This document shows positions 1 through 15,653 of a DNA stretch of 64,000 nucleotides, in pieces. Both the position numbers and the translations under genes were made by a program. Where the stretch lies: the NCBI GenBank assembly GCA_023091665.1, contig JALJCQ010000028.1, forward strand, positions 620,001 through 684,000, in the 5' to 3' direction. Position 1 is the stretch's first letter, and every line of letters begins with the position of its first letter. Origin of the DNA: Pythium myriotylum (Eukaryota > Oomycota > Peronosporomycetes > Pythiales > Pythiaceae). The notes beneath the pieces are model-generated. The model did not search any database. It was not told the origin of the DNA and saw nothing but the letters and a program-made list of their open reading frames with translations.

Positions 1-1725
1 CCCTGGTTTTTCTTTCGACCAAACCGACGCACAGGACAAGCCATCTACTATGAGCCCAAGCTCCTCGCGTCTCAGCCCATCTGCGGATCGGCACTCCCGC
101 GTCCTTACGGATGCGGCGAAGCATGGACAAATTTTGCCAGGTTGTGTCATCGAGAGCCGAATCCGCTATGTGGTGGATCTGGGAATCTCTGGGAGCACGT
201 CACCTTTCGTATGCGTGAGTTTCAGCAAAAGCACTCGAACTTCACGGTCGATTTCATCGTGCTCGAAGGCATGGACGACTACGCTCGCCAGTGCCTCACA
301 TTCCAAGGGGTCAAGTTTTATGACGTTGTCACAATCGCTCGCGCTCGCAAGTGCGACACCAGGAACACTTCACACTGTGAGACCGTGTTGGTCGACGATT
401 ATCGCTACGAGGGAGTCGGTATAGCAGTCAATGCTCCAAACTGGTTCGGAGTGAGCGCAATCATTAGAGGTTTCGGACAGACGTATGCTTGGTTAAGACT
501 CGTTGGGCTTGCTGTCGGCTGCTATGCTGCTCGCTCAAACGAGACAATGATGGTAGCGAGCAGTATCGGCGGCAAAATTGTCACAACAGTGCGCACCATG
601 TTTCTCGTTCCAAGTCAGATCATGATCTACGGCTCAATCGTTCCAGTCACGTGCTACGTCGTAGCTCATCTCATCGATTCAGGCGCCGTTTATGAGCTAG
701 TGGGGCAACAGTTAGTCTCCATACAGGGCTCGACAAACTTCAAGTTCGGCACATTACTTCGCGTGTGTGTTGTGTCAATGCGCAGCGTGTGGGTGCTCGC
801 CATCTTCTGCCATGGTCTTCACTGGATCGCGAAACACTGTAGGTGGTCGCCAATTCACGGTCTAATCGGCGTTCCAGAATTTGTGCTCAGTTTTATTGCG
901 AGTCTGACTATCTTGGCCCAGTTGAGATTTGTTCCGTTCCGAAACAGTCGGGTATGGCAGGTTGAAGAGATCGCACCAAGCGAGGTACGCCATAAATGGG
1001 CGAGTGCGCGCTTTGATTCGACACACGGCTTCTGGTACCGTCTATTGTTTGGAACAAACGTCGACTACAAGTGTCTTGCTGCTTCGATCCTGCTGCACTT
1101 GAGCCTTGTCGTTCTCACACGTGCGGCCAATCGACTCATGCCGCGCTTTTTCAAATACGAGCTTCTGCTCGTAACAAGAACGCTCGTTCCATTTGGTGCC
1201 GGAGACCTTTGGCCCAGCAACGCGCTAGTAGTAAGTTGGCACGGAACGTTCCTTGGAAGCTCAAGTCCCGCGAGGAACTGCCCGAAAAGACGGAGTATGC
1301 GAGAGATCCATCTCAAGCCCGCCGGACGAATAGTTGACGCGGTTAGGCTTTTTCCCACACGAGAGACGAAAATTCTACAGCGAATTTATCCCGAGGATGC
1401 TATATCCGCGAAAAGCACCCACGTCTCACAAGTTTTCGAACGCGACTTCTTTCCGGTCACCGAGCGTACCAGCGAAACGGAATGTGCGATCTGCCTCATG
1501 AACTTGGCGGTGACGACCGACCCGTTGACGTACCTACAGCTTCGCGGATTCAGCGGACGCTTGGTTGGCGTTTACGAGTCGGTCGTCACTTCGCGTTGCA
1601 TCTTGCTACCAGTCAAACTAACAACTTCGACAGCGGATATCCCCATCGACTGGGGAGAACTGAGATTGCGGTTTGTAATGAACACCAAAGAACTGAGCTG
1701 GTGGGAATTGCTGCAGTGTGGGTGA
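1..1725 (+). CDS. Multi-pass membrane protein, tandem family copy A (5' cut by window edge)
   Basis: The frame is open from the first base to a TGA at 1723-1725, so the start lies outside the window. The encoded part aligns along its whole length with the copies at 2287-4464 and 4791-7111. Shared marks are DDYRYE, the FGQTY.W.R segment, a YGS..P segment, GVPEF, and a C-terminal block with DIPIDWGEL and a final Leu-Leu-Gln-Cys-Gly. Several hydrophobic stretches suggest five or six membrane segments, and the early Cys-rich part is probably a loop outside the membrane. I do not recognise the family and give it no function. The stretch up to about base 415 is nearly identical to copy C, which suggests recent duplication or gene conversion. 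The first ATG or TTG seen inside the frame is not the real start. Confidence 0.8.
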   Translation, partial: PWFFFRPNRRTGQAIYYEPKLLASQPICGSALPRPYGCGEAWTNFARLCHREPNPLCGGSGNLWEHVTFRMREFQQKHSNFTVDFIVLEGMDDYARQCLTFQGVKFYDVVTIARARKCDTRNTSHCETVLVDDYRYEGVGIAVNAPNWFGVSAIIRGFGQTYAWLRLVGLAVGCYAARSNETMMVASSIGGKIVTTVRTMFLVPSQIMIYGSIVPVTCYVVAHLIDSGAVYELVGQQLVSIQGSTNFKFGTLLRVCVVSMRSVWVLAIFCHGLHWIAKHCRWSPIHGLIGVPEFVLSFIASLTILAQLRFVPFRNSRVWQVEEIAPSEVRHKWASARFDSTHGFWYRLLFGTNVDYKCLAASILLHLSLVVLTRAANRLMPRFFKYELLLVTRTLVPFGAGDLWPSNALVVSWHGTFLGSSSPARNCPKRRSMREIHLKPAGRIVDAVRLFPTRETKILQRIYPEDAISAKSTHVSQVFERDFFPVTERTSETECAICLMNLAVTTDPLTYLQLRGFSGRLVGVYESVVTSRCILLPVKLTTSTADIPIDWGELRLRFVMNTKELSWWELLQCG

Positions 1726-2286
1726 TCCAGCGATAAATTAGCGAGAACGCTACAGCATCTCCGAGTCAAGTCACTGCTGAACCTGGAAGACACTTGCATC
1801 AATCCCCCTCATGTCCAAAGTCACAACGCATCCATCCAGGTCCTTCCAGCAAAAATACCCACTCGAAGCTCCCAGCATCACATCTTCCACTGAGTTCTAA
1901 GCGATGAGACGCTGCGACCAGTAGACTCCGGCCGTAGATGTTGTCAATACTAAGGATCTGCCTGACGCGGATGGCTGTAGAGTGGCAAGGCGACATCAGA
2001 TGGAAGCGAACGTGGTACGAGTCTGCAGCCAAGACGAAGGCGGATCGAATAAGCCACCTCTTGAGTCCTCCAAGCCCATGCGCTGGGCGCAGGCAGCCGC
2101 GCACGGTCAGGTCACAGCCCTCGTCTTCGTGAATCCACGGGCTCGGGAAGAGATATTTCACAAATTGATTCCTGACTTTCGACATATGCACGAACATTCC
2201 AACAATCACTTCAGTTAGTCGTATTCATAGCTCTTTAACACTCTTTCGCCATGTCCTCTCACTGAAACACTGAGCTGACTGAGGAG
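1726..2286. other. Intergenic stretch between copies A and B
   Basis: 560 bases separate the end of copy A from the start of copy B. Short open frames occur on both strands but overlap each other and resemble nothing. This stretch should hold the 3' end signals of A and the promoter of B. I see no repeat or RNA gene. Confidence 0.5.
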
Positions 2287-4464
2287 ATGGTCCTCGGCCC
2301 GCGTAAGACCCAGATACATCGAGACACGAACGCGTGGAGCTGCCAGTCCGGCACGCTCGGGATCCAACTCCAGTGCACCGAGCCTTTCTCGTGGACACGT
2401 TTCCTCGTCTCGGTCTTCTCCTATGTACTGTTGCTTTCCGATGTGGTCCGCTCAGGGCTCGGCATCGCCAATCTTAGTGGCTATTTCGCTGTCCAGCCAG
2501 ACGTCTATCTTGCCTTCGACCCGGCTGGTTACAATGTCGTCCACCTCACTCTCGCCAACGCCACGGACGGCAAGCACAAACCCTTCTGGACGTACAAGTA
2601 CGACACAACATCGCTGGGAATGCGGTCGGTAGTTGAGCATTTGCGCATCGCTGAGTGGCCGCTGTGCGTTCTATACAAGGAGCGGTGCGAGGAAACCCAG
2701 GGTCTCCCGATGAGCACGCTCTTCTCGATGCTCGACTCACTCGTCCACGCGACAGCCTCTGAGAAAGAGCACCAGTCGCTCACGTTGCGGACCGCAAACG
2801 AGTTCAAAGATCGTGTCCACCACTATGCCCTGCCCTGGTTCTTCGACCACTCCATAAAGCGCACCACGCAGGCGATTTACTACCCACGCCCGACTGAAGT
2901 ACTGTGTGGACACCGTGTTCCGAGACCGTTCGTGTGCCGGGCTCTCTGGACCAAGTACGCCAAGGGCCTTTGTGGCCGAAAAGGCTACCCTCCGTGCGAT
3001 CGGAAAATCTGGTCCGACATCCCACGACGCCAAGCACAGCTCCTACGAGCTTATCCAAACCACACGCTCGACTTTGTCATCATCGAGACTGCCAACGATG
3101 TTGCCGCGGGCGGACTCACCTTCCAAGGCCACCAAGACTGCGATATCGTCATCGTCACGAGAGTAAGAAACTGCACAGCACAGCTAGTGGGCGAAGCGCC
3201 CTCTTGCGAGACCCTTGCTGTTGATGACTATCGATACGAGACAGCATACTTCAACATGGACGCACCGGGATGGTTCGTGATTGTTGCTTCGTTGCGAATC
3301 TTCGGTCAGACGTACATGTGGATCAGGGTGATCTTTTTGTTCTGGGGATGCTATCTCGTCTCGTCCTACACCCCCCAACAGCGCCAATTATCTCGCTTCC
3401 GTCGACTTTCCAATGCCACGAAGAAGTTCTTCTTGATCCCAAGCCAGGTCGTGGTCTATGGTTCCATCACGCCCATTCTCGCGCATGCAAGCGCCCACCT
3501 CATCAACTCACCCGCTACGTATGAACTCATCACATCTCACTTCAACTCACTGCTAGGCGATTTCAAGCTGAACCCGACAGACTTCCTCCATCACTGTTCT
3601 GTCTCCATGCGAACAGTCTGGACATTAGCAATCGCTTGTCATCTAGCCGTGGCTCTAGCGACCGCCCGCGTCTGGTCACCTTTGCATGGCACGATCGGGG
3701 TCCCTGAGTTCTCCATCAGTTTGATCGCATGCGCCACAATCTTCGGTCAGTACAAGGCGACAAGCTTGAGACGAACGCGCGTGCTGCAAATCCACCCGGT
3801 GACCTCCAGCCACCGCCAACGAGAGCAGAACCTCGGGCAATCGTACGAGATGCTACGTGGGCCCATGCAGAAATTCCTCGCAGGCTCTCCACTGGATGTG
3901 AAATGCCTGACAACCGCATGCTTCCTTCTCGTCGCGATCGCGGCGCTGACGCGGCTTCTCCAACGATTGTTCCCAACGTACATGCCCTTCTCGATGGTGC
4001 TGAGCTCCCGCTCGGCAGTTCCAGCGACGGCTGGGCGGTTCTGGACAAGGAACCGACTGGTCGTCAGTTGGTACAGCTCGATCATCGTCACGGAACCCAA
4101 GAACAAGATCCACGCATCCCCACGCGAAGCTGAGACCACGTACTCGCCTGGTCGCGTGGCGGTCCGTGGCGTCTCCGTGCGCGCCATGACGCGAGTCGAC
4201 TCGCGCAGTCGAGACGTCCAGTCCACGGTCCTGCTCATCAACCTCGCGGCCATGACTGATCCGATCACGCTCTTGCGGCTGCGAGTTCTCGGCGGCGAAT
4301 CCGTCGCCCTCTACGAGTCCAAAGTGACGGGCCACCGCGTGCTGCTGCCCCGCTCGCTGGCCATGTCCACAGCCGATCTACCCATCGACTGGCAAGAGCT
4401 GGAACTCATCGCGACCACGAACACCAAGAACTTGTCGTGGGAGGAGCTACTCTGCTGTGGGTGA
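2287..4464 (+). CDS. Multi-pass membrane protein, tandem family copy B (complete)
   Basis: Single exon of 725 residues and the only complete, unbroken member of the three-copy array, so it is the reference for the others. Visible parts: a hydrophobic segment near residues 40-65, a Cys-containing probable extracellular region to about residue 330 with several N-x-S/T sites, then roughly five hydrophobic segments between about 340 and 590, and a conserved tail ending Leu-Leu-Cys-Cys-Gly. Family marks DDYRYE, FGQTYMWIR and GVPEF are all present. Copy B uses many more C/G-ending codons than A or the second half of C and is more distant from both, so it is probably the older branch. The function is unknown; a receptor or transporter role would be a guess. 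Confidence 0.8.
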   Translation: MVLGPRKTQIHRDTNAWSCQSGTLGIQLQCTEPFSWTRFLVSVFSYVLLLSDVVRSGLGIANLSGYFAVQPDVYLAFDPAGYNVVHLTLANATDGKHKPFWTYKYDTTSLGMRSVVEHLRIAEWPLCVLYKERCEETQGLPMSTLFSMLDSLVHATASEKEHQSLTLRTANEFKDRVHHYALPWFFDHSIKRTTQAIYYPRPTEVLCGHRVPRPFVCRALWTKYAKGLCGRKGYPPCDRKIWSDIPRRQAQLLRAYPNHTLDFVIIETANDVAAGGLTFQGHQDCDIVIVTRVRNCTAQLVGEAPSCETLAVDDYRYETAYFNMDAPGWFVIVASLRIFGQTYMWIRVIFLFWGCYLVSSYTPQQRQLSRFRRLSNATKKFFLIPSQVVVYGSITPILAHASAHLINSPATYELITSHFNSLLGDFKLNPTDFLHHCSVSMRTVWTLAIACHLAVALATARVWSPLHGTIGVPEFSISLIACATIFGQYKATSLRRTRVLQIHPVTSSHRQREQNLGQSYEMLRGPMQKFLAGSPLDVKCLTTACFLLVAIAALTRLLQRLFPTYMPFSMVLSSRSAVPATAGRFWTRNRLVVSWYSSIIVTEPKNKIHASPREAETTYSPGRVAVRGVSVRAMTRVDSRSRDVQSTVLLINLAAMTDPITLLRLRVLGGESVALYESKVTGHRVLLPRSLAMSTADLPIDWQELELIATTNTKNLSWEELLCCG

Positions 4465-4659
4465 AGTGAGACCGGCACTTCTCCATCCTTCTTGAGGGTC
4501 ACCATAAACGAATTGTTCTCATTCCCTCTTTACAATGCCATGTTCTCACTAAATACCTCGTTTGAATGACGTATCCATAGTGACCAAATTTCCCCAAGAC
4601 GTTCAACCATGGAACGACTCGTCCAAGTGCTGCCCGATATGGATCCTCCTCATCCTCGT

Positions 4660-4710
4660 CTCTCTATATATACCCACACAGACATCCACCTGACTCTCTC
4701 TATATACTCC
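4660..4710 (+). promoter_or_regulatory. Duplicated CTCTCTATATA element, possible core promoter of copy C
   Basis: Two close copies of a CTCTCTATATA string lie at about 4660-4672 and 4694-4706, roughly 85-125 bases upstream of the ATG at 4791. They are the most TATA-like sequences in the 326-base gap between copies B and C. Oomycete promoters often lack TATA boxes and use initiator elements, so the role is an inference from position and sequence only. The rest of 4465-4790 shows nothing recognisable. Confidence 0.35.
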
Positions 4711-4790
4711 CCATCATGGTGTCTCCCTCCCCACGCCTGATCAAGCACTGCACCCGGACCTCTTCCGGCTGACTCACTCGCTTTCTCTCG

Positions 4791-7111
4791 ATGGTCGTGA
4801 ACGTCCGAGTGGTCGGCGACTCGCGCGCGCGGCGCCGCTCGGCGCTCCACGCGCTGCTCGACCGCGACAATCGCATGCGACGCTCGGATCTCGACCGCTA
4901 CCACCGCTTCTCGTGGTTCCGCTGCGCGCTGTCGCTCGTCTCGTACGCGCTCATGCTCTCTGATGTACTGCGCACGGGACTCGGCGTCCACGACCTCAAG
5001 GCATCCTACGGATTTTATGAACCAGACCAAGTCGTCTTCTTCGGACCGTATGCGTACCCGGTCACGCACGAGCTATGAGGGAACGCGACTGGTGTGAGGG
5101 AGACAGTATCCGCTTCTGGCCGTACAAGTATGACACGACGTCCACAGTCATGCGCGCCGTCGTTCAGCACCTCAACGCAACCAGGTGGCCCGCGTGTGTG
5201 CTGTATGACGCCTCGTGCGATGAACACAAGGGGCTAGGAAGACACTCGGTGTTCGAGATGCTTGACTCGGTGGTCGAAGCCGTGAAGATGCACCCAGGGA
5301 TTCGATCATCGCGCCACATACGAAGTGGCCACACCACGCTACGCCTGGACTATGCATATTTTGATCGCGTCCACCATTACGCGTTCCCCTGGTTTTTCTT
5401 CCGGCCGAACCGACGCACAGGACAAGCCATCTACTATGAGCCCAAGCTCCTTGAGTCTCAGCCCATCTGCGGATCGACACTACCGCGTCCATACGGATGC
5501 GGCGAAGCATGGACAAATTTTGCCAGGTTGTGTCATCGAGAGCCGAATCCGCTATGTGGTGGATCTGGAAATCTCTGGGAGCACGTCACGTTTCGTATGC
5601 GTGAGTTTCAGCAAAAGCACTCGAACTTCACGGTCGATTTCATCGTGCTCGAAGGCATGGACGACTACGTTCGCCAGTGCCTCACATTCCAAGGGGTCAA
5701 ATTTTATGATGTTCTCACAATCGCTCGCGCTCGCAAGTGCGACACCAGGAACACTTCACACTGTGAGACCGTGTTGGTCGACGATTATCGCTACGAAGGC
5801 GCGACGCTGGTGATCAATGCGCCAAATTGGTATGGAGTGAGCGCAATCATTAGAGGTTTCGGACAGACGTATGCTTGGTTAAGACTCGCTCGACTTCTTG
5901 TCGGCTGCTATGCTGCTCGCTCAAGCGAGGCAGAGATGGTTCAGGGAGGCTTCGTGCGAAAGATGGTAACCACTGTAAGAACTGCGTTTCTTGTTCCAAG
6001 TCAGATCATGATCTACGGCTCGATCGTTCCAATCATGTGCTACGTCGCCGCCCATCTTCTGGATTCAGGTGCCTTGTACGAGCTAATGGGGCAACAGTTC
6101 ATCTCTTTGATGGGATCGACCGACTTTAAGTTCGACACAATACTTCGTGTGTGCGCGGTGTCGATGCGAAGCGTCTGGATGCTCGCAATGTTCTGTCATG
6201 CGCTTAATTGGGTCTCGACGCATTGTATGTGGTCACCTGCTCACGGTCTACTCGGCGTCCCAGAGTTCGTGCTCAGTTTTGTGGCAAGCTTGACTATATT
6301 GGCTCAGCTGAGGTTTGTTTCTTTCCGAAACAGTCGAGTGTGGGAAGTTGAGGAGACTGCACCCAGCGAAGCACGCCACAAGTGGACGAGTGCACGTTTT
6401 GATTCGTCTCGTGGGTTCATCTACCGCCTATTCTTTGGCACTGACATTGATTACAAGTGTCTTGCAGCTTCGATCCTGCTGCACTCGAGCCTTGTCGTTC
6501 TCACGCGTGCGGCTAACAACCTCATACCGCGTATCTTCAAGTACCGATTGCTGCTACTGACGAGAACACTCGTTCCATTTAGTGCCGGGATACTGTGGCC
6601 ACGCAACTCTCTCGTCGTAAGCTGGCACGGGACTTTCCTGGGGATGCCAAATAGGAAGTGGAAACAAATGCCGATGCTGGACGAGTTTCAGTACGAGTCG
6701 GCGCTATCAGAGTTCCAAACCAATGGGCGAACTTATGTTGGAGAACCATGCAGTCTCCCTGGTCATACCCGAGTGCACTCCAACGCCATGTCTATGACCA
6801 CTACATGCGTATCACGACTTCTTGAACGCAATATGCATTCGCTTGACAAGCGCTCGAATGAAATCGTATCTGTGATCTACCTCATGAATCTGGGCGTGAT
6901 GACTGACCCGCTAACATTCCTGCGACTTCGATTGTTCGACGGACAATTGATTGGTGTCTACGAGTCAACATTGACGAGGCGATACGTCACGCTTCCACTT
7001 AAATTACCCGTATCGGCTGTTGATATCCCGATAGACTGGGGAGAGCTGGATTTGCGGATCGTAATGAACACGAAAGATCTCGACTGGTGGGACCTCCTCC
7101 AGTGCGGATGA
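4791..7111 (+). CDS. Multi-pass membrane protein, tandem family copy C (frame break or short intron near 5.05 kb)
   Basis: The first frame runs from ATG 4791 to a TGA at 5076-5078; the rest continues in another frame to TGA at 7109-7111. Both parts match copy B in order, so this is one gene, not two. Two readings exist. One is a lesion: the upstream frame continues past the TGA with a Gly-Asn-Ala-Thr that aligns with Ala-Asn-Ala-Thr of copy B, so the segment was ancestrally coding and is now broken. The other is a 59-base intron, 5048-5106, GTATGC to GACAG, which removes the TGA and restores the phase at the cost of about 18 residues present in B. The 5' part, up to about 5.35 kb, is GC-rich in codon usage like B, while the rest resembles A. 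Function unknown; it may be a pseudogene. Confidence 0.6.
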
Positions 7112-7140
7112 TCAATTAAGTTTTTGCCAAGAATCCAAGT

Positions 7141-9476
7141 TCACGACTTGCATCCCAGCCAAGCTTCCACCGCCGGATCGCATGGTGTTCCGACTTTTCT
7201 TTCAATCTGTAATTTACGCATCGTTTGGAATGCTTTGTTTAGTTGACACGATACGGGCATCATCCTCGATGGAAAACACATTCCAGATTTACCGAGCAAG
7301 GAGCACTTTTTGAACATCACGCCACCGCACGCCAGATCTGTGGATGCAAATGTTGCTTGCATATCCTTGAGGTCAACTTCTCCGGCTGGAGGATCGCAAA
7401 CAGACCCCAAGGTCTTGTTCAGAAGAGCATGGTCTTCTATGGACATGCGCTCATTCGTGCAATACACACGAGGTTCGCCTGAAGCTGTACGATCTTTGCA
7501 AGCAAAATTCTTGAGGTCACAGACACCGTTGATGTATCCGTTGCAGCAAATAGGATTGCGCGTAATGACTCCAAAAACTCGAAGGCGAGTTAGATGTCGG
7601 AACGATGGAAGCGAGTATACTCGAATCATGTCGGATAAACTCAGTTGGTCCAGACTTACAAGGTCGTCAAAACTCGGAATCGTTCGGACGGAGTGCAGGA
7701 CTGCAAGGGTGAGATAGCGTAAATGAGAGAGACCGCTGAGGCTTGGGATTACAGGTATTGTCGAAAGCGTTCCGAGATGAAGGAAAATTAGACGTGGCAT
7801 GGATGAGAAGAGGTCGGTCGGCAGCGAGAGCAATTGCTTCCGCAAGAAGTCTCCTTGAATGTGCCTACGAAACGACATATATTTCAGCTGCGGATAGCCT
7901 TTCCTTGTTCATCGAGTTTACTCACAAATACTGCAAGTGGTGAAAGTCTCGCATCCAGTCAGGTACTACGACAGTCTTTGTGTACAGCAACACAAGTTGC
8001 TGCAAATTTCGACATAGACGGAGCTCATCGGGCAAAGTTTGTAGTTGCCGATTTACGACTTGCACGATTTTAAGTCGACCAGCAGAAGCGAGAGCTGCAA
8101 GATGTACGGAAGTGTCGACCGGGTTTTCCCATTCGGCGTACGTCGTCACGACTGTTTTTCGGTCGATGTAGACGACACATGAACAGTGGCTATTTGTGCC
8201 AGTATTCCACTCGTAACTCAGCACACGGCACTGCGTGTAAGCGTCGCAGACATTTGTAGTGCTGACGACCGCGGTGATGGAATAGATGAAGATGCCAGCT
8301 CCGGCGCAAGCCACCGCCGCAGCTATGATGATATCTCTTCGGCGCGTTAGGGGATTGCCATACCTTACCAACGGTGTGTCCACAGAGCTTCTTCGAAGTT
8401 GCGAGGTCATACGCCACCACTTGCGAATCGTGACAATGTTCAAGCTGGACTTGACAAGCAGATTCGTGACCGTGGGCGTCTGGAGTGACTGGAAAGCGAT
8501 GCGAAAAAGCGAGACTTTGGTCGGATCGGCGAAGAGCCTCGCTGTGCGATCGAAATTCGCGCTCGGGAATGCTTCCGTCCTCGTTGCAAACTCCTCGCGA
8601 TTGAAGTCAAAGTCGAGATAGGCCCAGATGAGAACGTGGAGTGGCGCCAGAACAGCGAAGAACAGGTCAAAGCTACCGTTCATCATTGATTGTGTCAGCT
8701 CTTGCGGTGATTCCGTTCGCTCGAGCGAGTGTCATCAGTGTACCTGGAGAAGAGGCGGGCGTGAACCGACCGCAGATCATTCTGGTGCGTGGCGATGCAG
8801 AAGCTTCCGATGAGCCAGTTGAGAAAGAGCAGCGTCGCATACGTGAAGATGACTTGCGTCGGGAAGCCCTCTTGCAGGTATCGAAAGAGCGTCGTGGTCT
8901 GCAACACGAGCTTGGGCAGCGCCCACACCGGACTCTTCTCAGCACACAACACACACACGATCAGTCTCGCTCCCGACACAACTCCCAACCACAAACGCTC
9001 ACGTCTTCCAACGCGAGAAGCACTCGAACTCGCGCCACGACGCACAGCGGTCGTCTCGGCTCTCCTACGACGGTCTGAGGACCCACGACGGCGTGCATGG
9101 AGCCTCGCACGAGAACCGATCGATGGGGCTTGACGCGATTACGCGGCCACCGGCACCACCGAGAGACGAGCCGCAGCGCCAACGCCAAGTAGCCGACGGC
9201 GAAGGCAGCGAGCAGCGTGGCGACGGCGCCTGCGAGCCGGTCGTCGGCGCGCGAGAGGTTCCAGAAGTCGCCGAAGTCGAGATCGGCCGTGTTCATGAGC
9301 CAGTTGGCGACCCACGTTGGCGTGAGTTGGAGAACCGACAGAGCGAACGACCACGCGGCCGAGAGCAGGAACGCCAACACCAACAGAACATCCGTCCAAC
9401 ACAGGAACCGTTCCGCCGATGCTGCGGACAGAGACGGGCGGGGCCGGCCGCGCGCGGGGCGCACGCGGCGGAGCAT
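7141..9476 (-). CDS. WLGC-domain leucine-rich-repeat membrane protein (four exons)
   Basis: My model is exons 9476-9003, 8937-8744, 8672-7926 and 7864-7141, with introns of 65, 71 and 61 bases. All are GT-AG and phase-consistent, giving 712 residues. The start at 9476 is the ATG just before a basic stretch and the first membrane segment; an upstream in-frame ATG at 9557 is possible. Exons 1-3 carry several hydrophobic segments, including the KLVLQTTTLF and TYATLLFLNW region typical of this oomycete family. Exons 3-4 carry leucine-rich repeats (LPDELRLCRNLQQL, LPTDLF, LIFLHLG), then a Cys-rich block and the closing Trp-Leu-Gly-Cys that names the family. The 61-base intron splices to LQYLHIQG, the expected repeat sequence. 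The exon 1/2 junction is the least certain. These proteins are multi-copy in oomycetes; their role is unknown. The gene ends 30 bases from copy C, tail to tail. Confidence 0.8.
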
Positions 9477-14680
<5,204 letters not shown>

Positions 14681-14804
14681 ATACCAAACTTGCTGGCCCG
14701 ATCAAACGACACTACTCGCAAATAGATTTCATACCTTCGTCTCTTCTTCTGCAAGACCCACCACTGGGACATGTTGGTCCACTCCATGAGCTCTTCTGCC
14801 ACTT

Positions 14805-14833
14805 CATGCTCTGGCCATGATGGCCGGAGCATG
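14805..14833. repeat. Short inverted repeat, 14-base arms
   Basis: Arms 14805-14818 and 14820-14833 are reverse complements with one mismatch around a single central base. It abuts the larger hairpin that starts at 14833, so two inverted repeats stand back to back. Confidence 0.75.
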
Positions 14834-14919
14834 ACTAAAGTGACGGACGCGACACAGAGCATTCCACCCCATGGCGCCCATGGGGTGGAATGCTCTGTGT
14901 CGCGTCTGTCAGTTTAGTC
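14833..14919. repeat. Near-perfect long inverted repeat, 42-base arms, 3-base loop
   Basis: Arm 14833-14874 and arm 14878-14919 are reverse complements at 40 of 42 positions, with loop CGC. The arms begin GACTAAA and the centre is CCACCCCATGG-CGC-CCATGGGGTGG. A transcript from either strand would form a very stable hairpin. It lies about 150 bases past the DHX15 stop. It could be a fold-back element, a small-RNA source, or a palindromic joining artefact. Confidence 0.85.
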
Positions 14920-15413
14920 GGGATTAACTTTGCACGGTTGCGCTCTGTGACAAGCAGTATCAGCCAGCAAAACTCAATGTTCGTCGTCGCTTGTCCACTG
15001 GCACGTCGAGTGTCTCACCGTGTGGTGAAGCCTTCTAGCGTCGCCTCCTCGGCGACGAAGCTCGACAAGTACTCGTACTAAGCACACATGAGCAAGAAGC
15101 TGCTCCAGGATGCAAGTGCACAACGCGCTGTTGGTGCTGGCCGAGGTGGTGGTATCAGTATCAGTAGCGAGCAACCTGAGAAAGAAGAGTGAATGTAGAC
15201 CTCGTTGCTGTCCGATCAGATATCTCTCGCCGACCTGCAATTCTAATTCATTTCTTTGATCTATAACTGGGCAGAGCCGTCACGAAGCGCTACATCCTAC
15301 ATGGGACCACGTCTTGTTCGAGAAAGCTCGGGCTCGCTCACAAGCGACGATGGAAGGCCTTCGCGAGCTGCATCCAGTGCCACAACTACCCTCAAACATC
15401 GCGTCCAACACGA

Positions 15414-15438
15414 CCCCCCCCCCCCCCCCCCCCCCCCC
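15414..15438. repeat. Poly-C homopolymer of 25 bases
   Basis: An uninterrupted run of 25 C residues between CGA and GACG, in non-coding sequence. The exact length is likely to vary between strains or assemblies because such runs slip in replication and sequencing. Confidence 0.9.
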
Positions 15439-15653
15439 GACGAACTCAAAAGGTTCAGAGCCAAAACAAACCAGACTACATGGAGCAGTTTCTGGAGACC
15501 AACGGATCAAACAATCCTCCGGCGTATAAGATGAAATCGTCGGCCACATTGCCCGGCATCAGTAGAACTAGAGGTGGATGTACACAATTAATAAAATCAC
15601 TAACTAATGGAATTTATGACGAGCCAGGCTCGTACGCTGCCCATTCGACGGTA

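Larger units (their letters stand above)
14681..15653. other. Gene-free block with hairpin and poly-C
   Basis: Nearly 1 kb between the 3' end of DHX15 and the 3' end of the BRO-like gene on the opposite strand. No open frame here looks like protein. It holds two adjacent inverted repeats at 14805-14919 and a long C homopolymer at 15414-15438, listed separately. Confidence 0.6.

Noticed and set aside
4791..7111. Two separate genes at 4791-5078 and 5075-7111
   Set aside because: Together they align collinearly with the single-exon copy B, so this is one gene with a frame break or intron.
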